DNA from: CAYRPN01 sp964426135
GTDB lineage: Bacteria > Planctomycetota > Phycisphaerae > Phycisphaerales > Phycisphaeraceae
Direction: 5' to 3'
Assembly (NCBI GenBank): GCA_964426135.1
Contig: CAYRPN010000051.1
Coordinates: 1 to 38,395, forward strand
DNA length: 38,395 nucleotides
How positions within the stretch are numbered: position 1 is the first letter of the stretch; every line of letters starts with the position of its first letter. Of the stretch, positions 16,747 to 23,461 are shown piece after piece. The notes beneath the pieces were generated by a model that had not been told where the DNA came from, did no database searches, and saw nothing but the letters and a program-made list of their open reading frames with translations. Made by a program: the position numbers and the translations under genes.

Positions 16747-18519
16747 CTACTGCGCTTCCTCCACCTCCAAGGCAAAGGGCAACCCGAGCTTCGTCAGGTC
16801 GCGCTGATACAGCACTTTGGGCTGCGGGCCAGCCAGGTCGAGCACTACCTCAATAATCCGGTATCGGTTACACGGCACGCCGAACCCGATAACTCGCAGG
16901 CGATACTGGTAGCCCTGCGTGGTCAGGCGGGGTGCGATGGACTTATAGGACTCGCTGTCCAGCAGGCCCTGCGTCAGCAGCCAGGCGGTCGTGGCTTTGG
17001 TCTCAGCGCCCAGATTGGCGCGGGCGTCGACGATGCTCTGGGCCAGGCCCGCATCCAGCCCCGGCAGCGCGGCGAGCACCTCCACCGGCGCGGTATTGAC
17101 ATTGACCAATCCGGGCACCGGCAGCTTGCCGCCGCCGGGCGCGGTGGTGAAGTTGTCCAGAACGATCGCCATGTCGCCGTCGCTGACGCCGGAGGAAAGC
17201 GTCTCAGGCCGGCTGTTTCCGCCGCCGGGCCCGCGCCCGCCGAACGGTCCGCGTCCGCCGCCCTTTCCACCGCCGCCGGTGTTGCCCTTGGTCGTGTACG
17301 TCATGTTCAGGAGCTGCGACGGGTGCGCGAACTGGTTGCCGTCGGCACGATACGCCTCGATGAAGCGGGCCGTCTGCGCGGACAGGCCGGCGTCGAGCGC
17401 CTGCTGGCGCACGGTTCGGCTGGAGCCGTTGAGGTTGCTCTTCGGCTTGCCGTCGGCGCGGAGATCCGGGCCATAGGAAACCGTCGTCGCCGCGCCGAAC
17501 AGGCCGGTGCTCAGGACGCCGTCGTTGTTGTCTGGCGGGAAGGTTTCGTCCGCGTCGTCCTCGTTCGGCTCCAGCAGCGTGTTGAGATTCGCGTCCTCGC
17601 CGTAGACGATGCCCGCGTTGAATCCTTTGACCAGCAGCAGCTCTTCGATCGTCGAGAGCGGGCCGTTCTTGATCTGATAGGGCTGCGGCAACTGATCGTA
17701 GTACTCCTGCTCCGCGCCTTCCGCGCGCGCGTCGGCGTCCTTGTCGGTGTAGTCCATCAGCGCATCGACCAGCGCGGTGGTCATGCCGGGCAGGCGGGCG
17801 AGCATCGCGGCATCGGCGACGGCGAGGTTGATCTTGCTGGACTCATCGGTCAGGCCGAAGCGGACTTTGCCCGTGTCGGCCGCATTGGGCGAGTAAATGG
17901 TGAAGTACCACTTGTTCGCCCCGTCATCGTGGACCAGGCGGTTCTTGAAGAGATCGGGGTTCTCGTACCAGATCGTCGAATCGCCGATGACCGCCGGGTT
18001 GGCGAAGGTGGTCAGTTGCTTCAGCGCCGCCGAAGCGCCTGGCGCGGCGGACTCGAGCGCCGGATCGGCGGCGGCGTCGGGATCATCCGTCGCGCTCACC
18101 GGCGCGAAGAGCGCCGTGACCAGCTCCACGCCGCTCATCGCCGCGCGATACGCCTGCTCACCATCCTGAGCGGAAACGGATGCGGCTGTCTCGGCTCGCA
18201 TGCGGAACATCAAACCCGCGGCGACCATCGAGGCGAGCACGACCACCACCAGGATGGCGACGAGGATCATGCCGCGCGGATGCACGTTCAGCCGCAGCGC
18301 CTTGCCGCGCGGATGCACGTTCAGCCGCAGCGCCTTGCCGCGCGGATGCACGTTTAGCCGCGGGGCCTTGCCGCGCGGATGCACGTTTAGCCGCGGGGCC
18401 TTACCCCGCGCGTAGCCACGTTCGCGCCATAAATCCACTGTCATGCGGCCCTCACCCCAACCCTCTCCCGGAGGGAGAGGGGGCCGGAGCAAACCACGCG
18501 GTTTCTTTTCGGAAGGCAT
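16747..18519 (-). CDS. gspK: GspK-type minor pseudopilin with an 83-residue repeat-derived leader
   Basis: GspK caps the tip of the pseudopilus. After the leader the mature protein begins G^MILVAILVVVVLASMVAA; like known GspK it has no Glu at position 5. The body has the family pattern FGLTDESSKINLAVAD and LSTIEELLLVKGF, with a Gly-rich loop. The chosen ATG overlaps the gspJ stop as TGATG, pointing to coupled translation. This makes an 83-residue leader, when prepilin leaders are usually 5-25. The leader is the translation of an inverted-repeat element (PPLPPGEGWGEGR) plus four 11-residue units (HPRGKALRLNV). A GTG at 18285 would instead give the short leader VHPRG. Which start is used cannot be told from sequence alone. 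Mature part 0.9 sure, start 0.5. Confidence 0.88.
   Translation of the reverse strand: MPSEKKPRGLLRPPLPPGEGWGEGRMTVDLWRERGYARGKAPRLNVHPRGKAPRLNVHPRGKALRLNVHPRGKALRLNVHPRGMILVAILVVVVLASMVAAGLMFRMRAETAASVSAQDGEQAYRAAMSGVELVTALFAPVSATDDPDAAADPALESAAPGASAALKQLTTFANPAVIGDSTIWYENPDLFKNRLVHDDGANKWYFTIYSPNAADTGKVRFGLTDESSKINLAVADAAMLARLPGMTTALVDALMDYTDKDADARAEGAEQEYYDQLPQPYQIKNGPLSTIEELLLVKGFNAGIVYGEDANLNTLLEPNEDDADETFPPDNNDGVLSTGLFGAATTVSYGPDLRADGKPKSNLNGSSRTVRQQALDAGLSAQTARFIEAYRADGNQFAHPSQLLNMTYTTKGNTGGGGKGGGRGPFGGRGPGGGNSRPETLSSGVSDGDMAIVLDNFTTAPGGGKLPVPGLVNVNTAPVEVLAALPGLDAGLAQSIVDARANLGAETKATTAWLLTQGLLDSESYKSIAPRLTTQGYQYRLRVIGFGVPCNRYRIIEVVLDLAGPQPKVLYQRDLTKLGLPFALEVEEAQ
18271..18402. repeat. 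Four 33-bp tandem units at the 5' end of gspK
   Basis: Units begin at 18271, 18304, 18337 and 18370. Two variants occur: the first two carry TTCAGCCGCAGCGCC and the last two TTTAGCCGCGGGGCC. The unit resembles the CGTTTAGC/GGGGC element at 21123-21354. In frame they encode the 11-residue period of the GspK leader, and the copy nearest the gene supplies the PRG before the prepilin cleavage site. Confidence 0.93.
18447..18489. repeat. CCCTCTCCC-type hairpin element in the gspK leader
   Basis: GGCCCTCACCCC followed by the CCCTCTCCC / GGGAGAGGG hairpin. It is the same family as the outer arms at 16401-16721 and 34134-34318. Here it is read in frame on the minus strand as part of the apparent GspK leader. 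Confidence 0.85.
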
Positions 18520-19340
18520 CACGGCAGCCCTCCGCTTAGGCCCTGAATCCCGCCCTGCTGCTGCGCCGGTTGGCCGGCGGGCAGGTGAATCACGCGCCGC
18601 ACCACCGGGTCGGCGTAGTCCAGCGGGTCCGTGCCCTCCGGCAACTGCTCCAGCCCCAGCGATACATCAATCGCCAGCGGCAGCGTCGGCTGATCCACCC
18701 ATTCGGGCAGCCACTGCGCACCATCCCAATATTGAAAGCGAGCAAACAGATATTGCGGCGACAGCAGCGTGGTCACGATCTGCTCGCCCTCTTCAACAAT
18801 GGGCGCGAGGATCAATTTCTGTACCTGCGTCTCGAAGCCGGAGACGTGGATGACACCCTGCTCATCCTCCCACGTCTGCAACCCATACGTGACCTGCCGC
18901 AGATCCTGCTCCGGCGGAATGGGGTCTTCCGTCATATTGCGAACCGCCCACGCGGCTTTGCCCGGCAGCGTCGCCGTGAGGAACACGATGCGATCGCTGG
19001 TGCCCTGGAACGCCGACCCCGACAGCGGCAGTGCGACGGCTCCGCGCAGGTCCGCGGTGAGGCGATCCATGATCTGACGCCGGGCCGCGATCGCTTCCAC
19101 CTGCTCCACCGCGCTGTTGCGGACGGAGCCGGCGTGCTGATAAAAGCCGATGGCGGCGCCGATCAGAGCCGTGGCCAGCGAGATGGTGATGATGACTTCG
19201 AGGAGGGTGAAAGCGGTATGGGTGCGTGGAAATCGCGTAGGGTGGGCACCGCCCACCACGGTGAATCCCGCGCGCTCAATGGTGGGCGATGCCCACCCTA
19301 CGACGGAGCGAGACATTCTTGAAGAGGCGGCTTGCGTCAT
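18519..19340 (-). CDS. gspJ: GspJ-type minor pseudopilin, repeat-derived leader
   Basis: A minor pseudopilin of the tip complex. The prepilin motif is HTA^FTLLEVIITISLATALI, with Glu at +5 and a hydrophobic helix. The body has the GspJ-like start of the mature domain (MDRLTADLRGAVALPL) and ends in a Gln/Gly-rich tail. The ATG overlaps the gspI stop (ATGA), so coupling supports this start and a 43-residue leader. Most of that leader (VVGWASPTIERAGFTVVGG) is the in-frame translation of an inverted repeat at 19236-19302. Alanine rather than glycine precedes the cleavage point; that is less common but accepted in pseudopilins. Confidence 0.88.
   Translation of the reverse strand: MTQAASSRMSRSVVGWASPTIERAGFTVVGGAHPTRFPRTHTAFTLLEVIITISLATALIGAAIGFYQHAGSVRNSAVEQVEAIAARRQIMDRLTADLRGAVALPLSGSAFQGTSDRIVFLTATLPGKAAWAVRNMTEDPIPPEQDLRQVTYGLQTWEDEQGVIHVSGFETQVQKLILAPIVEEGEQIVTTLLSPQYLFARFQYWDGAQWLPEWVDQPTLPLAIDVSLGLEQLPEGTDPLDYADPVVRRVIHLPAGQPAQQQGGIQGLSGGLP
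19236..19302. repeat. GTAGGGTGGGC inverted repeat in the gspJ leader
   Basis: Arms at 19236-19258 and 19280-19302 are 23 nt each with one mismatch, around a 21-nt loop. The element is wholly inside the coupled reading frame of gspJ and keeps it open. Confidence 0.9.
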
Positions 19341-20470
19341 CGCACGCCTCCCTTGCTCTTGTCCTTCAAATCATCCGGCCCATCACTCGGCGGCGTGGGC
19401 GGAGGCGTCGGACGGTTCGCAGGCTGAGCCGGACGATTGGCATCTTTCGAGTTTTGCGGCGGCCGGAAACCATCGCCGTTGCGCGGCGTGTTGCCGCCGT
19501 TGGGATTCTGCGGTGGCCGAAAGCCATCGCCGTTGCGCGGCGTGTTGCCGCCGTTGGGATTCTGCGGCGGCCGGAAACCATCGCCGTTACGCGGCGTGTT
19601 GCCGCCGTTGGGATTCTGCGGAGGCCGAAAGCCGTCGCCGTTGCGCGGCACGTTGCCGCCAGGTTTGAATCCGTCACCGCTTCGTGGAATGTTGCCGGTA
19701 TTGAATCCGCCGGGTGCCTGCCGCGGCGCGCTGTTCGGCCGGCTCACCCCAGGGCCCATGCCGCTGGGAAAACCGCCCGCGCCGGCATTTGCGCCGGTGT
19801 TCCCGCCGGCACCGGGGAATCCTCCGCCGTTGGCGTTGTTGCCCGGAGCCGCGCCGCCTGCCGAGGCACCGCCCGCGCTCGCGCCGCCCAAGGCGTCTTG
19901 GAGACCGCTGAGATCCGCACCGTTGCCCGCCTGCTGCGCCAGTTCCGATGCATCCGGCGGAGGCGCGGGCGGGTTCGGGTTGTCCCACACGAACTGCGTC
20001 ACGCTGTGCTCGAAACCATCCGCCTCGCTGCGCACCGTCAGCGTCAGCTTCTTCAACTGCGGAAGATCGAGGCGATCCTCCAGCCCTTCAATCGTCGCCT
20101 GCCACGTCCACTGCTCATAGCCGGGCATCTCCACTGCGATCGGGCCGGCGCTGGCGCGCTCGATCTGCCCGATCTGCATCTGGCTGGTCACGGTGACGGC
20201 GATATCGGCGGCATCGGCTTCAAGCTGCGCGGTGCGAACACCGCGAAGCGCGCCGTTGAGCGAGTCCAGCACGAACACGGCGGCGATGACGAACACGCCC
20301 AGAGCGAGCATGACTTCCAGCAGCGCGAGGCCGCGGGACATGCAGGCATGGGGACTTAAGTCCCCATGCCGAACCAACGCGGGGCCAGGCCGAACCAACG
20401 CGGGGCCATGCCGAACCAACGCGCGGCTCGCGGTTCGCATCGAGCGCGAATTGTGCACCACTTGCGTCAT
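19337..20470 (-). CDS. gspI: GspI-type minor pseudopilin with tandem-repeat C-terminus
   Basis: A minor pseudopilin. The prepilin motif is SRG^LALLEVMLALGVFVIAAV. The mature core is the GspI-like domain (about residues 48-160). It is followed by a long Pro/Gly/Asn/Ala-rich tail ending in about four 18-residue repeats of the type GDGFRPPQNPNGGNTPRN plus degenerate flanks. Known GspI proteins are about 120-130 residues; this one is 377. Two starts are possible: the ATG overlapping the gspH stop as ATGA (given here, leader 47 residues, partly translated 21-bp repeats and a palindrome), or the internal ATG at 20341, which would give the leader MSRG. The tail is probably disordered and surface exposed. 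Confidence 0.85.
   Translation of the reverse strand: MTQVVHNSRSMRTASRALVRHGPALVRPGPALVRHGDLSPHACMSRGLALLEVMLALGVFVIAAVFVLDSLNGALRGVRTAQLEADAADIAVTVTSQMQIGQIERASAGPIAVEMPGYEQWTWQATIEGLEDRLDLPQLKKLTLTVRSEADGFEHSVTQFVWDNPNPPAPPPDASELAQQAGNGADLSGLQDALGGASAGGASAGGAAPGNNANGGGFPGAGGNTGANAGAGGFPSGMGPGVSRPNSAPRQAPGGFNTGNIPRSGDGFKPGGNVPRNGDGFRPPQNPNGGNTPRNGDGFRPPQNPNGGNTPRNGDGFRPPQNPNGGNTPRNGDGFRPPQNSKDANRPAQPANRPTPPPTPPSDGPDDLKDKSKGGVR
19460..19680. repeat. 54-bp tandem repeat encoding the GspI tail
   Basis: Units repeat at exactly 54 bp (for instance CATCGCCGTT at 19471 and 19525), about four near-identical copies plus a degenerate one. The near identity at DNA level indicates recent expansion and likely length variation between strains. 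Confidence 0.92.
20345..20430. repeat. 26-bp perfect palindrome with adjoining 21-bp tandem units
   Basis: 20345-20370 is a perfect palindrome with arms GGCATGGGGACTT. It is followed by two and a half copies of a 21-bp unit (CGAACCAACGCGGGGCC plus four bases) starting at 20370, 20391 and 20412. The block lies between the ATGA-coupled start of gspI and its conserved prepilin motif. A sister palindrome is at 22074-22099. Confidence 0.93.
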
Positions 20471-21213
20471 CGCGAATTGGGCTCCGTTTCCAATCCCATC
20501 TGCGTGTAAAGCTCCACCACTTCCTCCGCCAGCATGATCTGCGTGGAGATCAGTTGATTCACGCCGTCGAGCCGGACCACCGCGCGACGGCTGTCGCCTT
20601 GATCCGTGGAAGCCAGTTCGATGATGGCCGAATCAAACGACGCGTCCGGAAAGAACTCGATTGCGTCGAGCACCGCGGCTTCCTTGCCCATGTCCTTCTT
20701 AGGCTGGCCGAAAACCAGCGTCTCGTAAGCGTCGCTGCCGATTTTCCGGCTGCTCACCACCCGCACGTATTCCGTGGGCAGCGATTCGATCCACGACGAA
20801 TCGGCGAAGTCCGCGAACTGCCCCGGCTGCGCCAGGGGCTGCGGCTCCCACTGCACCTTGGGCACCGCAGTCTCGGCGTCGAAATTCAAGCGGAAACGCC
20901 GGCCCTGCGTCGAAGCCTCCGCCCGCGCCAGGCGGATCACGGTCTCAAACTGCCGCGATCCCTCGTCCAGGTAATAGGTCGACGCGCTGCCGAACATGGT
21001 GATGCTGACGACCCCGGCAATCAGCGCCAGCACCGCCAGCGCGAGGACGACTTCGATCATCGTGAATGCGGAGCGGAAGGGGCGAGGGGCGAGGGCCGAG
21101 GGCCGATGGGCCGGAGCATCGGCGTTTAGCGACGGGGCTTGCCCCGTTCCGGTGCCTGAATGAAGGACCAATGCCCGCGCGCGGAGCACACCGTGAACGC
21201 GGCGGTGATTCAT
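20467..21213 (-). CDS. gspH: GspH-type minor pseudopilin
   Basis: A minor pseudopilin. The prepilin motif is FRSA^FTMIEVVLALAVLALIAG. The body has GspH features: an N-terminal helix continuing to QFETVIRLARAEASTQGRRF, then beta-rich sequence. The start is uncertain. No Shine-Dalgarno sequence is visible at the ATG used here, and the frame stays open to a GTG at 21258. From this ATG the leader is 49 residues long, and part of it is read from a heptamer array (21079-21106) and one arm of an inverted repeat. The true start may be a non-ATG codon nearer the motif. The stop overlaps the gspI start (ATGA). Confidence 0.83.
   Translation of the reverse strand: MNHRRVHGVLRARALVLHSGTGTGQAPSLNADAPAHRPSALAPRPFRSAFTMIEVVLALAVLALIAGVVSITMFGSASTYYLDEGSRQFETVIRLARAEASTQGRRFRLNFDAETAVPKVQWEPQPLAQPGQFADFADSSWIESLPTEYVRVVSSRKIGSDAYETLVFGQPKKDMGKEAAVLDAIEFFPDASFDSAIIELASTDQGDSRRAVVRLDGVNQLISTQIMLAEEVVELYTQMGLETEPNSR
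21079..21106. repeat. Four heptamers in the gspH leader
   Basis: GGGGCGA x2 then GGGCCGA x2, an exact 7-bp period. It is read in frame on the minus strand as the Pro/Ser/Ala/Leu-rich stretch just before the GspH prepilin motif. Confidence 0.88.
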
Positions 21214-21354
21214 CCGGCCGCCCACGTCCGCGTCGAGTTGCCCATCGCGTGCAGGCACATGGAAATCCGTGGTGAATCAATGAAGGCACAGGTCGCGTTT
21301 GCGCTTCCGGGCCGGGGGCGTTCGACGGAGCGGGGCAAGCCCCGTCGCTAAACG
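21123..21354. repeat. 28-nt inverted repeats bounding a 176-bp segment at the gspG-gspH junction
   Basis: The arms at 21123-21150 and 21327-21354 are reverse complements with one mismatch. Each contains a self-complementary CGGGGCTTGCCCCG-type core. The enclosed DNA has no recognisable gene; a short plus-strand frame there has no homology I can name. The right arm ends 28 bp before the gspG stop and the left arm is inside the apparent gspH leader, so the two together look like one inserted element. Confidence 0.88.
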
Positions 21355-21381
21355 GAGAACCACCGGCCCTTCGATTTTCCG

Positions 21382-21867
21382 TCACGTCCCTTCCGTCCAG
21401 TTCTTGATGTCGTCATCCGTGCTGCTCTGGCCGTCGGGACCGTTGGACCAGAGTTTGAATTTCTTGCCGCCGGCCGCCTGTCCGCCTTCGACGACCTCGT
21501 AATTGAACTTGTTGCCCCAGGCGTCCTGCAGTTCATTTTCCGTGGCGTACGGGCCGCGCCACATCTTGGCGAGCTTCTCGTCGCCGGGGACTTTCATGAG
21601 GCAGTCGATGCCGCCCTCGGCCTCGGCGGGATACTTCTTGATGTGCAGGGCGAGCTCCTCGATGCGGTTCTCCAGTTTCTGGAGCGACAGCTTGGTCGTG
21701 TCGGTCTTGGCGCCCTCGGCCCGGCCGCCGACGGTCACGATCAGCACCGTGGCGAGCAGGCCGATGATCACGATGACCAGCAGGACTTCGACGAGGGTAA
21801 AGCCGCGGGCGGCGGTGCGGACACATGACGTCTGGCGGCGACCCATTGACTGCGATTGCGATTCCAT
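21382..21867 (-). CDS. gspG: GspG major pseudopilin
   Basis: The main pseudopilus subunit, 161 aa. The start is well supported by AAGGAGTTC just before the ATG. The leader is 22 residues, then G^FTLVEVLLVIVIIGLLATVL. The mature domain has the family pattern KLENRIEELALHIKKYP and WRGPYATENELQDAWGN. It ends in LWSNGPDGQSSTDDDIKNW, matching the Asp-rich calcium-binding loop of GspG, which separates it from type IV pilins. Unlike its H-K neighbours the leader contains no repeat element. Confidence 0.95.
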   Translation of the reverse strand: MESQSQSMGRRQTSCVRTAARGFTLVEVLLVIVIIGLLATVLIVTVGGRAEGAKTDTTKLSLQKLENRIEELALHIKKYPAEAEGGIDCLMKVPGDEKLAKMWRGPYATENELQDAWGNKFNYEVVEGGQAAGGKKFKLWSNGPDGQSSTDDDIKNWTEGT

Positions 21868-21980
21868 CGAGAACTCCTTGAGACGAGGCCGGGGCGACCG
21901 GCCGGAAAAACTGCGAGGCAACCTAAAGCTACCGCCCACGAGGGCAGAAGGTTTCAACGTTTCAGACAAGTGTTTCATTG

Positions 21981-22099
21981 CAGGGTCGCATCGGGCAGGG
22001 TCGCATCGGGCAGGGTCGCATCGGGCAGGGTCGCATCGGGCAGGCTCCGTATGAACTCAAGCACAAGGACTCCGGCATGGGGGCTTAAGCCCCCATGCC
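21981..22099. repeat. 15-bp tandem array plus 26-bp perfect palindrome between gspF and gspG
   Basis: CAGGGTCGCATCGGG is repeated four times (21981-22040). Then 22074-22099 is a perfect palindrome with arms GGCATGGGGGCTT. It differs from the one at 20345-20370 only by a matched pair of changes, so pairing is kept. It occupies the gap between gspF and gspG. Confidence 0.93.
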
Positions 22100-22120
22100 T
22101 GCGGCCCATGCGTACCGGGC

Positions 22121-23314
22121 TCACTTGATATTGCTCGCCATCGAGAAGATCGGATACAGCAGGCCCAGCGCGACAAACAAAATCACCGCCGCCAGCAGCA
22201 CCAGGATCACCGGTTCCAGCAACCGCACCGCGGTGTCCACCTGCCGATTGGTCCGGCGTTCCACGTCGGCGGCGATCTTCAGCAGGACTTTTTCAAGCTG
22301 GTTGGATTCCTCGGCGACGGCGATCATCTCCAGCAGGTTGCCAGGGATCAGACCGCTCTTTTTCAGGGGCGTGGCCAGGCCGTGACCCTGGCGCACGCTT
22401 TCGATCGCCTCGTTCACGCTGTCGGCCAGGGGCTTGAGGCCCGCCGCGTCTCCGCTGATCGACAGCGCCTGCAACATCGGCACGCCGCTGCCGAGCATGG
22501 TGCCCAGCACGCGGCAGAATCGAGTCACCGCCACCATGCGGATCGCGTGACCGATGACCGGGATATTCAGCATGATGAACGACCAGAGCTTCTTCCCGGT
22601 GGGCGTCTTGAGAAACATGAAGACCGTGGCAGCCACCAGCGCCACACCCGTGAGCGTCATGGGCCAATAGAGATTCACCAGGTCGCTGGCGGTGAAAAGC
22701 ACCCGGCTGGGCAGCGGCAGCGGCATGTTCTTGAAGAGCGGCTTGAACTTCGGCACCATCCACAAGAGACAGAACGTCACCACGCCGATGCCCACCATGA
22801 CCAGCAGCGCGGGGTAAATCATGGCGCCGCGCACGCGGGAGCGCAGCTCATCCTGGCGCTCCAGGTAGCCCGCCATGTCGGTGAGAACCTGCTCGAGGAA
22901 TCCGCCTCGCTCGCCGGCACGGATCATCGCGGTCTGGAGCTGGCTGAACGCCTGGGGTTGGCGGATCATCGCCTCTTCCAGCGAATGGCCGGCCGCCACA
23001 TCCGCCGCGATGGTGCCGACGACCTGCGACACGCGCTGGTTGGAACTGGTGCGGCCCAGCGTTTCCAGGGCCCGCAGCAGCGGCACGCCGGCGCGCAGGA
23101 GATCGGCCAGTTGCTCGTAAATGGCGGTGAGTTCGCGGATGCTGATACGCGGGCCGCCGGCGGCGGCTTTTTCGTCGATTTTTTCCGCCACGCGCACGGG
23201 GAACAGGCTCTTGTCGCCCAAGGCGCGCACCGCCGCCGCTTCGCTGGCAGCCTCCAGCGCGCCGGTGATTTTCTCACCCGCCGCGTTCCGCGCGATGTAT
23301 TGGAATTGGGCCAT
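22121..23314 (-). CDS. gspF: GspF inner-membrane platform protein
   Basis: The polytopic platform protein of the secretion machine, 397 aa, the usual length. The N-terminus FQYIARNAAGEKITGALEA is typical. Two repeated GspF domains follow: the first around LRAGVPLLRALETLG and AGERGGFLEQVL, the second around LGSGVPMLQALSISG and AVAEESNQLEKVL. Three hydrophobic segments are seen: about 165-187, 219-238 and 365-390 (PVILVLLAAVILFVALGLLY). No Shine-Dalgarno sequence is apparent. Confidence 0.97.
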   Translation of the reverse strand: MAQFQYIARNAAGEKITGALEAASEAAAVRALGDKSLFPVRVAEKIDEKAAAGGPRISIRELTAIYEQLADLLRAGVPLLRALETLGRTSSNQRVSQVVGTIAADVAAGHSLEEAMIRQPQAFSQLQTAMIRAGERGGFLEQVLTDMAGYLERQDELRSRVRGAMIYPALLVMVGIGVVTFCLLWMVPKFKPLFKNMPLPLPSRVLFTASDLVNLYWPMTLTGVALVAATVFMFLKTPTGKKLWSFIMLNIPVIGHAIRMVAVTRFCRVLGTMLGSGVPMLQALSISGDAAGLKPLADSVNEAIESVRQGHGLATPLKKSGLIPGNLLEMIAVAEESNQLEKVLLKIAADVERRTNRQVDTAVRLLEPVILVLLAAVILFVALGLLYPIFSMASNIK

Positions 23315-23320
23315 GGAGGA

Positions 23321-23457
23321 AGCCGAGAGCCGTTAGCCATTAGCCTTTAGCTTTGAGCCATCAGACGTCACCATCCAGTCCATCATGCACGTTGAGCAAT
23401 GGCTTCTGATTTCCGATTGCTCAAGGCTAACGGCTAATGGCTAACGGCTTTCGGCTC
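23321..23457. repeat. GTTAGCC-type inverted repeat between gspE and gspF
   Basis: The left arm is a 7-bp array (AGCCGTT, AGCCATT, AGCCTTT, AGCTTTG, AGCCATC from 23328). The right arm (about 23419-23456) is its reverse complement. It fills nearly the whole gap between gspE and gspF. Confidence 0.88.
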
Positions 23458-23461
23458 CTTC

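Noticed and set aside
21160..21351. Small plus-strand gene between the 28-nt inverted repeats
   Set aside because: It opposes the operon, reads into the repeat arm and has no recognisable features.
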